DNA of 64,000 nt. It comes from Alphaproteobacteria bacterium. GTDB taxonomy: Bacteria > Pseudomonadota > Alphaproteobacteria > Rhizobiales > Xanthobacteraceae. Within the stretch, counting starts at the first letter, position 1. Each line of letters opens with the position of its first letter. The stretch lies in assembly GCA_005884685.1 (NCBI GenBank), contig VBAH01000007.1, forward strand, positions 1 through 64,000, written 5' to 3'. Below the pieces are notes generated by a model. It made no database searches and had not been told where the DNA came from. It saw only the letters and a program-made list of their open reading frames with translations. Below are positions 1-9,728 of this stretch, one piece after another. Made by a program: the position numbers and the translations under genes.

Positions 1-1
1 G

Positions 2-370
2 GGCCTCGATTATTCCATGAGCGTGCTCGAGCGCGCGCCGTTCCAGGCGCCGCGGCGCACCATCGACGTCTCCGGCGACGGCACCAACAATTCGGGGCGC
101 GACATCGCCTCCGCGCGCGACGAGGCGCTCGCCAAGGGCGTCACCATCAACGGGCTAGTGATCCTGAGCGACACGCCGCAGCCGTGGAATCCCGAGCATA
201 CCAATCCGCCCGGCGGGCTCGATGAATACTACCGCCGCAACGTGACCGGCGGACCCGGCTCGTTCGTGATGGTGGCGGAGAACCACAACTCGTTCGGCCA
301 GGCGATCGTGAAGAAGATGATCGCCGAGATCGCCTGGGTCGAGCCCGCGCGTCCGGTGATCATGCGGTAA
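2..370 (+). CDS. DUF1194 (VWA-like) protein, C-terminal part
   Basis: The reading frame is open from the left edge, so this is the end of a longer gene; the ATG at 17 is internal. The visible 120 or so residues contain the motif IDVSGDGTNN followed by GLVILSDTP, which I recognise from DUF1194 proteins, a von Willebrand A-like family usually exported in alphaproteobacteria. The conserved C-terminal part VMVAENHNSFGQAIVKK is present, so the end looks complete. The stop codon overlaps the ATG of the following dehydratase by one base (TAATG), which suggests translational coupling. The molecular function of DUF1194 is not known to me. Confidence 0.8.
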   Translation, partial: GLDYSMSVLERAPFQAPRRTIDVSGDGTNNSGRDIASARDEALAKGVTINGLVILSDTPQPWNPEHTNPPGGLDEYYRRNVTGGPGSFVMVAENHNSFGQAIVKKMIAEIAWVEPARPVIMR

Positions 371-1344
371 TGGTGTTTTCCGTTTCGGAACTTGAAGCAG
401 CGGCGGCGATCGTGCACGCCGCGATGCCGCCGACGCCGCAGTTTGCATGGCCGCTCTTGAAACAGCGTACCGGCGTCGAGGTCGTGATCAAGCACGAGAA
501 CCACACCCCGACCGGCGCCTTCAAGGTGCGCGGCGGCATCGTCTATGCGGAGCGGCTGAAGCGCGAGCGGCCGCACGTGAAGGGCGTCATCACGGCGACA
601 CGCGGCAATCACGGGCAATCGCTCGCGTTCGCCTGCGCGCGCGCCGGCATCGCCTGCACGGTCGTCGTGCCGTTCGGCAATTCGCGCGAGAAGAATGCCG
701 CCATGATGGCGTTCGGCGCCGAACTGGTCGAGCATGGCCGCGACTTCGACGAGGCGCGCGAGCGCGCGGCGGAAATCGCCGCGGAGCGCGGTTACGAATA
801 CGGCAAGTCGTTCGACCGCGACCTCGTGCTCGGCGTGTCGACGTATGCCGTGGAGCTGTTCGGCGCGGAGCCGGAGCTCGATGCGGTCTACGTGCCGATC
901 GGGCTCGGCTCGGGCGTGTGCGGCGTGATCGCGGCGCGCGACGCGCTAGCCCGCAAGGCGCGCGTGATCGGCGTGATCTCGGATCGCGCCAACACCTACC
1001 GGCTCTCGCTCAATGCCGGCCGCGCCGTGCCGACCAACTCGGCGCTCACGTTCGCGGACGGCATGGCGGTGCGCATTCCCGACGAGGAAGCCCTGTCGAT
1101 CATGCAGGCCGGCATGGAGCGGCTGATCGAGGTGACCGACGACGAGATCGCCGAGGCGATCCGCATTCTCTACACCGACACGCACACGCTCGCCGAGGGA
1201 GCGGGGGCCGCGGCTTTCGCGGCGCTCATGCGCGAGCGCGACACGATGCGCGGCAAGCGCGTCGCGGTCATCGTATCGGGGCAGAACATCGACCGCCCGT
1301 GGATGCAGACGGTGCTCGCGGGCGGCACGCCGGTGGTGGTGTGA
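370..1344 (+). CDS. Threonine/serine dehydratase-like PLP enzyme
   Basis: A 324-residue fold-type II PLP enzyme of the threonine dehydratase family, which deaminates threonine or serine to the 2-oxo acid. The Schiff-base lysine is K52 in PTGAFKVRGG, RGNHGQSLA follows at about 78-86, and the phosphate-binding glycine loop is near residues 177-184 (GLGSGVCGV). The length fits the catabolic single-domain type; there is no C-terminal ACT-like regulatory domain, so feedback control as in biosynthetic IlvA is not expected. The start overlaps the preceding stop. Substrate is uncertain: related enzymes act on threonine, serine or hydroxyectoine intermediates, and nothing nearby decides between them. 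Confidence 0.85.
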   Translation: MVFSVSELEAAAAIVHAAMPPTPQFAWPLLKQRTGVEVVIKHENHTPTGAFKVRGGIVYAERLKRERPHVKGVITATRGNHGQSLAFACARAGIACTVVVPFGNSREKNAAMMAFGAELVEHGRDFDEARERAAEIAAERGYEYGKSFDRDLVLGVSTYAVELFGAEPELDAVYVPIGLGSGVCGVIAARDALARKARVIGVISDRANTYRLSLNAGRAVPTNSALTFADGMAVRIPDEEALSIMQAGMERLIEVTDDEIAEAIRILYTDTHTLAEGAGAAAFAALMRERDTMRGKRVAVIVSGQNIDRPWMQTVLAGGTPVVV

Positions 1345-1355
1345 GCACGTAGCTT

Positions 1356-1457
1356 GTAGCCCGGATGAGCCTAAAGCGCGTCTACGCGCGTCTGCGACGC
1401 GCTATGGCGAAATCCGGGTCGCCGCTCCCGCATTGCGCTTCGTTCCATGCGGGCTAC
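1356..1457. repeat. Dispersed palindromic repeat, GTAGCCCGG family
   Basis: Intergenic element with inverted ends GTAGCCCG (1356-1363) and CGGGCTAC (1450-1457) and an internal GCGAAATCCGGG-type segment. Related copies lie at 62828-62958 and 63042-63173. It sits between two convergent genes, where such foldable repeats often also help end transcription. Confidence 0.7.
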
Positions 1458-1467
1458 CAGGCTGAGC

Positions 1468-2445
1468 TCAGTGCAAGCTCGGCCCTTTGAGGAACCGGGC
1501 GCGGTCCCCCGACGCGATCGTCACCTCGAACGTGCGGCCGTCGCGATAGATCAGCAGCGGCACGTCGACGCCGGCATTGCCGAGCGACCAGATCTTGCGA
1601 AACGCGGTGGCAAGCTCGCTCACCTCGCGGCCCGCGACCGCCAGGATGATATCGCCGGTGCGGATGTCGACCGCCTGCGCGGGCCCGCGCGTCGCGAGGC
1701 CCACCACCACGATCTTGTCCTCGATCTCGGTCGCATACAGGCCGAGCCACGGGCGCGGCGGGCGGTTCGGCCGCCCGAACTTCAAGAGGTCGTCGAGGAT
1801 CGGCTTGAGATCATCGATCGGCACGATCATGTTGAGGTGCTCGTTCGGTCCCTTCTCGCGCGCGCGCTCGAGCTGCAGCGAGCCGATGCCGAGCAGATCG
1901 CCCGCAGGCCCGAGCAGCGCGGTGCCGCCCCAGTTCGGATGCGCCGGCGCGGTGAAGATCGCCTCATCGAGCACGTATTCCCAATAGCCGGCGAACTCCT
2001 GCTTGCCGACCACGCGCGCCGCGACCGACTTCTGCCGGCCGCCCGCGCCGCCGACCACGACCTTCTCCTCGAGCGGGATCATGGTGGAATCGCCGAGCGG
2101 CAACGCCGGCAGATCGAGCTTGGCGAGCGCCTGCACCAGCCCGAAGCCGGTCGTCTGGTCGTAGCCGAGCACGTGTCCCGGGACGACGCGGCCGTCATTG
2201 AGGTGCAGCCAGATCGTCTCCGCCTCGGTGATCAGGTAACCGATGGTCAGCACGATGCCGTTCTCGCGGATCAGCACGCCGTTGCCGGCGCGCTCGGTGC
2301 CGAGCGTCTCGGCCGTGAAGGCATCGTTCGGAATGATCGCGTGCAGCCCCATCACCGAGGCGAGCGCGCGGTCGAGGTCGTAGCCGTACTCCTGCGGCTT
2401 CGGCTGCACCGAGGGCGACACCTTGTAATCGGGCAATGCTGGCAT
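1468..2445 (-). CDS. HtrA-like protein with degenerate catalytic triad, PDZ domain
   Basis: A 325-residue protein with the trypsin-like HtrA/DegP fold pattern (about residues 25-215) followed by a PDZ domain (about 230-315, with RPWLGLYA at its start and IRTGDIILAVAG in the peptide-binding part). Aligning by eye with the HtrA motifs, the histidine of LTNxHVV is Y70 (LTIGYLI), the aspartate of TDLA is G100 (TTGFGL) and the serine of GNSGG is W172 (PNWGG). All three catalytic positions are therefore replaced, so proteolysis is not expected and a binding or scaffold role is more likely. No signal peptide is visible, unlike normal periplasmic HtrA proteins. Divergent from the secreted cupin gene with 72 bp between them. 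Confidence 0.75.
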   Translation of the reverse strand: MPALPDYKVSPSVQPKPQEYGYDLDRALASVMGLHAIIPNDAFTAETLGTERAGNGVLIRENGIVLTIGYLITEAETIWLHLNDGRVVPGHVLGYDQTTGFGLVQALAKLDLPALPLGDSTMIPLEEKVVVGGAGGRQKSVAARVVGKQEFAGYWEYVLDEAIFTAPAHPNWGGTALLGPAGDLLGIGSLQLERAREKGPNEHLNMIVPIDDLKPILDDLLKFGRPNRPPRPWLGLYATEIEDKIVVVGLATRGPAQAVDIRTGDIILAVAGREVSELATAFRKIWSLGNAGVDVPLLIYRDGRTFEVTIASGDRARFLKGPSLH

Positions 2446-2517
2446 TCTCGGAGCTCCTCAAGCGTGTCGGGTCAGCCCAATATATGATAATTCGGTCGGG
2501 ACAAAAGGGAGGCGCAC

Positions 2518-2988
2518 GTGAAGCACATGGGAATCGTTTTGGCCGCGATGGCACTGTGGATCGGCAACACGAATGCCGTGGAGCTGGACCCGAAGGCCGT
2601 GGCCTACACGCTGCCGGAGAACGTCAAGTGGGTCGTTAACGAGCGCGCCGGCAACGCCCAGGCGGTGATCGCGGGCGATCCCTCCAAGCCTGGGCTCTAT
2701 GTCGTGCTCACCAAATGGCTCGCCGGCAATCATTTCAGCCGGCCGCATTTCCATCCGAACGATCGCTTCATCACCGTCGTCAAAGGGACATGGTGGGTCG
2801 GCTCGGGCCCAAATTTCGACCCGGCGAATTCGACCGTGCCGCTGCCCGCCGGCAGCGTGGTGACGCACTACGGCAAGCAGGTGCACTACGACGGGGCCAA
2901 GGACGAGGACGCCGTGCTGATGATCGTCGGCGAAGGGCCGGCGACGAGCACGCCGTTCGTCGCGGGCATGGAGTTGCCGAAGAAGTAG
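2518..2988 (+). CDS. Exported cupin-domain protein
   Basis: A 156-residue protein with an N-terminal signal peptide (hydrophobic stretch at about 5-17, likely cleavage after NTNA) and a single cupin barrel. The metal-site motif HFSRPHFHPND is visible in the first cupin motif, and the second motif contains the histidine of KQVHYDG. The GTG start at 2518 is preceded at 5 bases by GGGAGG, which supports it over the ATG nine bases downstream. The family includes enzymes and sensors; the substrate cannot be read from sequence. Likely periplasmic. Confidence 0.75.
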   Translation: MKHMGIVLAAMALWIGNTNAVELDPKAVAYTLPENVKWVVNERAGNAQAVIAGDPSKPGLYVVLTKWLAGNHFSRPHFHPNDRFITVVKGTWWVGSGPNFDPANSTVPLPAGSVVTHYGKQVHYDGAKDEDAVLMIVGEGPATSTPFVAGMELPKK

Positions 2989-3012
2989 CAAAGCGCAAAC
3001 CTCTCCGGCTTA

Positions 3013-3120
3013 CCTCCCCTTGAAAAGGGGAGGTCGACCGCGGCCGGCGGTCGGGTGGGGATCATCTTCTTGACCACCTTCTTGACCCCCACCCCAACCC
3101 TCCCCCTTTCAGGGGGAGGG
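3013..3120. repeat. Foldable intergenic repeat with CCTCCCC/GGGGAGG arms
   Basis: Two nested palindromes: CCTCCCCTT-GAA-AAGGGGAGG at the left end and CTCCCCCTTTCAGGGGGAG at the right end, with GGTGGGG and CCCCACC arms between. This layout is typical of dispersed intergenic elements of Rhizobiales. It lies between convergent genes and may act as a bidirectional transcription stop. Confidence 0.65.
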
Positions 3121-3143
3121 AGCACTCCGTGCCTGGGGAAAAG

Positions 3144-5186
3144 TCACCGCCACATCGCGCGCATCCGCGCCGTCACGTCAATCTTCGCCTGCGGCTGCGC
3201 CGCGGCGGCGCTCTGCCGCGCGCTCGGCCACACGCGCTGCTCGAAATGCCGCGCGACCGACGCCGGAATGAAGCGGGTGCGCAGCGCGTGCACGTAGCGG
3301 TCGCCGCGGTTCGCCTGATTGTGCGTATAGAAGCGCTGCGGCACCATCACGTCGAGCTGGTCCTTGGCACGCGTCATCGCCACGTAAAGAAGCCGCCGCT
3401 CCTCCTCGATCTCGGCGGTCGAGCCGGTCGAAAGATCGGACGGGATGCAGCCATCGACCGCGTTGAGCACGAACACGGATTTCCATTCCTGTCCCTTGGC
3501 GGAATGGATGGTCGAGAGGATCAGGTAGTCCTCGTCAAGCAGCGGCGCGCCGGCCTGATCCGAGGTGGCGGACGGCGGATCGAGCGTGAGGTCGGTCAGG
3601 AACTGCTCGCGCGTCGGATAGCTCGATGCGATCTGTTCGAGCTGCACGAGGTCGGCTGTGCGCACCGCCGCATCGTCGTGCAGCCGTTCGAGGTGCGGCG
3701 CATACCAGCGCCGCACCGCTTCGAGCTCGGCCGGCCAGCCCGCCGCGCGGCGGAACAGCGCGTCGAACAGCGTGACGAAGTCCTTCCATTCGGTGCCCGC
3801 GCGCGGCGGCGCATAAGTGACCAGCGTCGCGGCGGGATCGGGGCCGTTGAGCCGGTCGAGAACGCGCGCCGCGTTTGCCGGCCCGATGCCGGGCACGAGC
3901 TGCGTGACGCGAAAGCCCGCGACACGGTCGCGCGGGTTTTCGGCAAAGCGCAACGCAGCGAGCACGTCCTTCACGTGCGCGGCTTCGAGGAATTTCAGGC
4001 CGCCGAACTTCAGATAAGGAATATTGCGGCGGGTCAGCTCGAATTCGAGCGTGTCGGAGTGATGCGAGGTGCGGAACAGCACCGCTTGCGATTTCAGGGC
4101 CAGGCCCGCTTCGCGGTTTTCCAGTACGCGCGCCACCACGTAGCGCGCCTGATCTGCCTCATCGCGTGTTGCGACCAGCAGCGGGCGCGCGGAAGCCTCG
4201 CGCTCCGACCAGAGATTTTTCGTGAAACGCTCGGCCGCAAGCGCGATCACGGCGTTGGACGCTGCAAGGATCGGCTGCGTGGACCGGTAATTGCGCTCCA
4301 ACGTGACGATGCGCGCTTTCGGCGTGAAATGTCCGGGAAAGTCGAGGATATTGCGCACGGTCGCGGCGCGGAACGAATAGATCGACTGCGCGTCGTCACC
4401 GACCACCGTCAGGCCGCGCCCGTCGGGCTTGAGCGCCAGCAGGATCGAGGCCTGCAGGCGGTTGGTGTCCTGATACTCGTCGACCAGGATATGGTCGAAG
4501 CGCGCGCCGATCTCGGCGGCGAAGTCGCGCTCCGCCAGCATGTGCGCCCAATACAGCAGCAGGTCGTCGTAATCGAGCACGTTCTGGCGCTGCTTTGCCT
4601 CAACGTATGCGGCAAACAGTTTTTTCAGCTCGGCAGCCCAGTTGGCGCACCAGGGAAAAGCCTTGCCGAGAACCTCCTCAAGCGGCGTCTCGGCATTCAC
4701 CGCACGCGAATAGATCGCCAGACACGTGCCTTTCTGTGGGAAGCGGCTCTCGGTGCGCGAGAAATCGAGCTCGTGGCGCACGAGATTCATCAGGTCCGCG
4801 GCGTCCTCGCGATCATGGATGGTGAACGAGCGGTCGAGCCCGATGCGCTCGGAATATTCGCGTAAGGTACGCGCCCCGATGGCATGGAAGGTGCCGGACC
4901 AGATCAGCCCTGCGCTCGCATTCGTCCCCGCGGCGCGATTGAGGATGCGCTCGGTGCGCCGCTCCATCTCGGCCGCGGCGCGGCGCGAGAACGTCAGCAG
5001 CAGGATGCGATGCGGGTCGGCGCCGTTCATCACGAGGTGCGCGACGCGGTGCGCCAGGGTGTCGGTCTTGCCGGAGCCGGCGCCCGCGATGATCAGGAGC
5101 GGGCGCGGATCGCCGTCCGCGACGCCGTGCTCGACCGCCGCGCGCTGATCCGGATTGAGCCTTGCCAGGTAGTCCATGCGAATCAC
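3144..5186 (-). CDS. UvrD/Rep-family ATP-dependent DNA helicase
   Basis: A 680-residue superfamily 1A helicase. Motif Q and Walker A are at the N terminus (LNPDQRAAVEHG, then AGAGSGKTDT at about 35-43), motif Ia is LLLTFSRRAA, Walker B is VDEYQDTN at about 234-241, motif III VGDDAQSIYSFR follows, and the C-terminal motifs STIHSAKGQEW and YVAMTRAKDQL are intact. The enzyme unwinds DNA 3' to 5' in repair or replication restart. It is somewhat shorter than housekeeping UvrD (about 720 or more residues), so it is probably a second UvrD-like helicase rather than the mismatch-repair UvrD itself. Confidence 0.9.
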   Translation of the reverse strand: MIRMDYLARLNPDQRAAVEHGVADGDPRPLLIIAGAGSGKTDTLAHRVAHLVMNGADPHRILLLTFSRRAAAEMERRTERILNRAAGTNASAGLIWSGTFHAIGARTLREYSERIGLDRSFTIHDREDAADLMNLVRHELDFSRTESRFPQKGTCLAIYSRAVNAETPLEEVLGKAFPWCANWAAELKKLFAAYVEAKQRQNVLDYDDLLLYWAHMLAERDFAAEIGARFDHILVDEYQDTNRLQASILLALKPDGRGLTVVGDDAQSIYSFRAATVRNILDFPGHFTPKARIVTLERNYRSTQPILAASNAVIALAAERFTKNLWSEREASARPLLVATRDEADQARYVVARVLENREAGLALKSQAVLFRTSHHSDTLEFELTRRNIPYLKFGGLKFLEAAHVKDVLAALRFAENPRDRVAGFRVTQLVPGIGPANAARVLDRLNGPDPAATLVTYAPPRAGTEWKDFVTLFDALFRRAAGWPAELEAVRRWYAPHLERLHDDAAVRTADLVQLEQIASSYPTREQFLTDLTLDPPSATSDQAGAPLLDEDYLILSTIHSAKGQEWKSVFVLNAVDGCIPSDLSTGSTAEIEEERRLLYVAMTRAKDQLDVMVPQRFYTHNQANRGDRYVHALRTRFIPASVARHFEQRVWPSARQSAAAAQPQAKIDVTARMRAMWR

Positions 5187-5246
5187 GTGCCCGCGCCCAA
5201 GGCACCAGCAATCACGTTTCGCCTTTTGTTCGCAAATGAGCGGCGA

Positions 5247-5591
5247 CTACAGGAATAGATAGCCGCCGATCCCAAGGATAATCAGCCCGATTCCAATCGT
5301 CCTACCAATGAAGAGCGGTCGCCACAGGGCGTGCAAGTTCGCGCGGTAGGCGTTTCGTTCGTCCGGCGTCATTTGCGCCCGAACCTCGATCTGCCGGGCA
5401 TACAGGCTTGGCGAGGGAAAGCCACCGCCCATGTCGCTTTTCTCAAGATCGTATCGGACGGCCGCAAACGTGATCACCAGCCCCGCAATCGCAATCCCGA
5501 GAAACCCGCCGAAGTAGGACGCACCCACGGCGATCATCACACCGCTTATCGCCGCGAGTGCCGGAAGCCAGAACTTCCAATCCTGCCGCAT
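5247..5591 (-). CDS. Small membrane protein, three predicted helices
   Basis: A 114-residue protein that I do not recognise. Two hydrophobic segments at about 7-23 and 27-43 are followed by a polar stretch with many charged residues (about 50-88) and a C-terminal helix (about 97-114, IGIGLIILGIGGYLFL). Codon usage and GC content match the neighbours, and it follows the helicase gene in the opposite sense of genome order with a 60-bp gap. Probably a conserved hypothetical inner-membrane protein. Confidence 0.6.
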   Translation of the reverse strand: MRQDWKFWLPALAAISGVMIAVGASYFGGFLGIAIAGLVITFAAVRYDLEKSDMGGGFPSPSLYARQIEVRAQMTPDERNAYRANLHALWRPLFIGRTIGIGLIILGIGGYLFL

Positions 5592-5773
5592 CGGGTTTCC
5601 CGGTCAGGGAGGGGATTGTGTTCGTCAAATGTCTGACAGTCTAGTGGCCGGGGTTGCCATGGTGAGTGGCCTATTCGGCGGGCATCTGGCGGCGCTCGCC
5701 ACGCACCATGCTTGACCTTTGCGGCCCCGCCATTATGCAGACGGGCAACAGGCATCGAGAGGCGGTTTATCCC

Positions 5774-6507
5774 ATGAAAAAAGTCTATCCCGACGCCAAG
5801 GCGGCGCTCGCGGGCATCGTCAAGGAAGGGATGATGGTCATGGCCGGCGGGTTCGGCCTGTGCGGCATGCCCGAGACCTTGATCAAGGCGCTGCGCGATT
5901 CCGGCGTGAAGAACCTCACCTGCGTGTCGAACAATGCCGGCATCGATGGTGCGGGCCTCGGCCTGCTGCTCGAAACGCGCCAGATCAAGAAGATGATCGC
6001 GTCTTACGTCGGCGAGAACAAGCTGTTCGCCCAGCAGTTCCTCGCCGGCGAGCTCGAGATCGAATTCAACCCGCAAGGCACGATGGCGGAGCGCATCCGG
6101 GCGGGCGGCGCGGGCATTCCGGCCTTCTTCACCAAGACGGGCGTCGGCACCGACATCGCCAAGGGCAAGGAAGAGCGCACCTTCAACGGCGAGCGCTACA
6201 TCATGGAGACCGGGCTGATCGCCGACCTGTCGCTGGTCCATGCCTGGAAGGGCGACACCGAGGGCAACCTCGTCTACCGCAAGACCGCGCGCAATTTTAA
6301 TCCGATGATGGCGACCGCGGGGCGCATCACGGTCGCGGAGGTCGAGCATCTGGTCGAGCCCGGCGAACTCGACGGCGACATGATCCACACGCCGGGCGTC
6401 TACGTTCAGCGCATCATTCACACGACCGCCGAGAAGCGGATCGAGCAACGCACCTTGCGCAAGCGGCCTGAGCCGGCGGGCGCCTACGGAACCGGAGAGG
6501 AAGTGTA

Positions 6508-6508
<1 letters not shown>
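5774..6508 (+). CDS. 3-oxoacid CoA-transferase subunit A
   Basis: A 244-residue family I CoA-transferase alpha subunit that, with subunit B, moves CoA between succinyl-CoA (or acetyl-CoA) and a 3-oxoacid. The N terminus [12 protein letters not shown], the glycine-rich [12 protein letters not shown] (about 19-30) and the conserved GVGT/ERYIMET region are intact and the length is normal. An upstream in-frame ATG exists at 5666, but similarity starts at 5774. The stop overlaps the start of subunit B (TAATG), so the two were built to be translated together. Partner subunit B is interrupted by a stop codon (see next entry), which would leave this subunit without a working partner. Confidence 0.9.
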
Positions 6509-7170
<662 letters not shown>

Positions 7171-7298
7171 CGCCTTGCGGGGATAACGGATTTCCGGCCC
7201 CAAAAGGGTCACAGACGACCGCCAGAGGTTTGCGGATGAGTCGCTGCCCGGTATAGTCGGGCCGGCCGCCAATGACCTCTTGAGCGGAATTCACGCCC

Positions 7299-9218
7299 GT
7301 GCCCTCGGCCACCGGCCTCATGCGATTGGGTCTCGTCATTGCGGCCGTGTTTGCGGCGGGCATAGCGGCGCTCGTTGCGGCGACGGCGCTGATCCCGGCC
7401 GATACCGTGCGCCAGGCCGTTTTCGCGGAAATCCGCGCCGTCACCGGGCTGGAGCCGAGCGTTCGCGGCGAGGTCGCGGTTTCGGTCTTTCCGAGCGCGA
7501 CGGTGAGCTTCTCCGACGTGGTGCTCGGCGACGGGCGCAGCCAGAAACCCGCGCTCGCGGCGGACCGGCTGACCACGAAATTGCAGCTGCTGCCGCTGCT
7601 GCTCGGCCGGATCGAGCCGGCCGACATGGCGCTGACACGCCCGCGCCTCCTGATCGCGCTCGAGCCGGATGGCCGCTCGAACTGGTCCGGCTTGATGGCG
7701 ACACTGGCGCGCACGCTCAAACCGGGGTCGCAGCAGCCCGAGCGCGTGCTGTCGTTTTCGGAAATCCGCATGACCGACGGCGCAATCACCGTCACCGATG
7801 CGGCGCGCGGGATCAGCGAAGAGCTGTCCGGCATGCAGGTGTCGTTCGCCTGGCCGGCGATCGCGCGTTCGTTCGGAGCGACCGGGCGCTTCAACTGGCG
7901 CGGCGAGACGTTCGATGCCAGCGCCAATGCCGCCGATCTGCTCGCAGCAGTATCGGGCGACCGTTCGGGGCTCAAGCTTCGCCTCGCCGGAGCTCCCTTG
8001 AAGCTCGCCTTCGACGGCAGCATCAGCCAGCGTCCGTCGTTGAAGCTGGAGGGCACGCTCGCGGCCGACGGAAAATCGCTGCGCGAGGTGTTGCGCTGGG
8101 CGAGCCAGCAGCCGCTGCCCGGCGCCGGCCTCGGGCCGTTCGCGCTGAAAGCGCAGACCACGCTGACCGGCGGCAATATCGTGCTGTCCGGGGTCAACAT
8201 CGAGCTCGACGGCAATGTCGCCGAAGGCGTGATGGCGCTCGCGACCGAGCCGCGCGTCGCCGTCAAGGGCACGCTCGCGGCGGACGGGCTCGATCTCACG
8301 CCCTACCTCGCGGCGATCAACGTGCTGCGCTCGGACGAGCGCGACTGGAGCCGTGGCCCGATCGCGGTCGGGGGGCTTTCCAACTTCGACCTCGACATGC
8401 GCCTGTCGGCCGCGCGCGTGACGGTCGCGACCGCGCGGCTGGGGCGCACCGGCGTCGCCGCCAACCTGCGCGACGGCCGGCTCACCGTCGCAATCGGAGA
8501 AGCGCAGGCCTATGGCGGCGTGCTCAAGGGTGCGCTGGTGCTGGCGAACAGCGGTGCGGGCGCCGACATCAAAGCGCAGATCCAGTTCGCCGAGGTCGAG
8601 CTCGAATCCTGCCTTGGGGAGCTGTTCGGCATTCGCCGGCTGGAAGGCAAAGGTCATCTGACGCTCGCGCTCGAGGCGAGCGGCGACAGCGTGATGGCAC
8701 TGACGCGCACCCTCGCCGGAACCGGAACGCTGACGGCAAGGCAGGGGGCGATCACGGGATTCAACGTCGAGCAGCTGCTAAAGCGGCTGGAGCAGCGCCC
8801 GCTCTCGATCGCCGGGGATTTCCGCCGCGGGCGCACGCCGTTCGAGAAGCTCGACGCGACGGTCAAGATCGCCGAGGGCACGGCGATCATCGAGGAGATG
8901 AGGGTCGAGGGCGGCGCGGTGCGGCTTGCGCTCGGCGGCTCGGCCTTCATCCCGACCCGCGACCTCGACCTGAAAGGCACCGCGACGCTGGTGTCGGCAT
9001 CGGCGGATGCCGCGCCGCTGTTCGAGCTTCCCTTCGTGGTGCAGGGACAGTGGGACGACCCGATCATCCTGCCCGACGCGCAGAGCCTGATCCGCCGCTC
9101 CGGCGCCGCGGCGCCGCTGCTCGATGCGGTGCGCGACCGCAAGACCCGCGACTCGGTGCGCTCGGTGATCGACCGGCTCAGCCGCGACGGCATCGTGACG
9201 CCGGCCAGCCGCCCGTGA
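7299..9218 (+). CDS. AsmA-family protein
   Basis: A 639-residue protein with one N-terminal membrane anchor (about residues 8-30) and a long periplasmic part built of AsmA-type beta-rich repeats. The C-terminal AsmA domain (about 410-600) contains the region EASGDSVMALTRTLAGTGTLTARQGAITGFN. AsmA-like proteins belong to the bridge-like lipid-transfer group and affect outer-membrane lipid or porin assembly. The GTG at 7299 has an upstream purine-rich sequence; the ATG at 7320 is an equally possible start and leaves a shorter cytoplasmic tail. Transcribed alone or with the small membrane protein that follows. Confidence 0.85.
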   Translation: MPSATGLMRLGLVIAAVFAAGIAALVAATALIPADTVRQAVFAEIRAVTGLEPSVRGEVAVSVFPSATVSFSDVVLGDGRSQKPALAADRLTTKLQLLPLLLGRIEPADMALTRPRLLIALEPDGRSNWSGLMATLARTLKPGSQQPERVLSFSEIRMTDGAITVTDAARGISEELSGMQVSFAWPAIARSFGATGRFNWRGETFDASANAADLLAAVSGDRSGLKLRLAGAPLKLAFDGSISQRPSLKLEGTLAADGKSLREVLRWASQQPLPGAGLGPFALKAQTTLTGGNIVLSGVNIELDGNVAEGVMALATEPRVAVKGTLAADGLDLTPYLAAINVLRSDERDWSRGPIAVGGLSNFDLDMRLSAARVTVATARLGRTGVAANLRDGRLTVAIGEAQAYGGVLKGALVLANSGAGADIKAQIQFAEVELESCLGELFGIRRLEGKGHLTLALEASGDSVMALTRTLAGTGTLTARQGAITGFNVEQLLKRLEQRPLSIAGDFRRGRTPFEKLDATVKIAEGTAIIEEMRVEGGAVRLALGGSAFIPTRDLDLKGTATLVSASADAAPLFELPFVVQGQWDDPIILPDAQSLIRRSGAAAPLLDAVRDRKTRDSVRSVIDRLSRDGIVTPASRP

Positions 9219-9257
9219 CGGCCTGAACGCTGTTATCATCGGCAAATCGGCGAATCA

Positions 9258-9536
9258 GTGCCGGCTCGCGACGGATACCGGATGCTTGCGCGCCTCTTTG
9301 CGACATTGGTCAAGATCGCGGTCGCCTCGCTGATCGTCGGCACGGTGCTGGCGCATTTCGGCATCACGGCCGACCAGATCCTGAAGGACATCGGCGTGAC
9401 CCCGGAACGCCTTGCCGAACTGGCGCGGCAGGCTTTCGTCTGGGCGCTGCCGAACGTGCTGCTCGGCGCGCTGATCATCGTGCCGATCTGGTTCGTCGCG
9501 TTCCTGTTCCGCCCGCCGGGGACGAAAAGCGAGTGA
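9258..9536 (+). CDS. Small inner-membrane protein (DUF6460-like)
   Basis: A 92-residue protein with two hydrophobic segments (about 13-32 and 62-85) separated by a short amphipathic stretch containing ITADQILKDIGVTPERL. I associate this pattern with DUF6460-type proteins of Rhizobiales, with moderate certainty. It starts 40 bp after the AsmA gene on the same strand. ATG at 9282 is an alternative start. Function unknown. Confidence 0.6.
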   Translation: MPARDGYRMLARLFATLVKIAVASLIVGTVLAHFGITADQILKDIGVTPERLAELARQAFVWALPNVLLGALIIVPIWFVAFLFRPPGTKSE

Positions 9537-9537
9537 C

Positions 9538-9645
9538 CTCGTCCTGAGGAGCGAGGCCGAAAAGGCCGAGCGTCTCGAAGGATGGCCCAGAGCGCATGGC
9601 TCTCCTTCGAGACGCGTCGCTGCGCAACGCTCCTCGGGATGAGGT
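9538..9645. repeat. Palindromic repeat, CCTGAGGAGCG family
   Basis: Intergenic element whose ends CTCGTCCTGAGGAGCG and CGCTCCTCGGGATGAGG are near inverted copies, with an inner pair CGTCTCGAAGGA and TCCTTCGAGACG. It can fold into one long hairpin. This family is widespread between genes in Bradyrhizobium-like genomes. Confidence 0.7.
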
Positions 9646-9728
9646 GAGAGTCGGAGCCTTGCCCGGTTGTGCGAGCACTCCCTGACCTTTAGGGTTATCC
9701 AGGTCGTGACCGGCAAGGCCTGCCGCCA

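Noticed and set aside
3129-4865. Long plus-strand open frame opposite the UvrD-type helicase
   Set aside because: GC-rich antisense frame with Arg/Ala-rich text and no recognisable domain.
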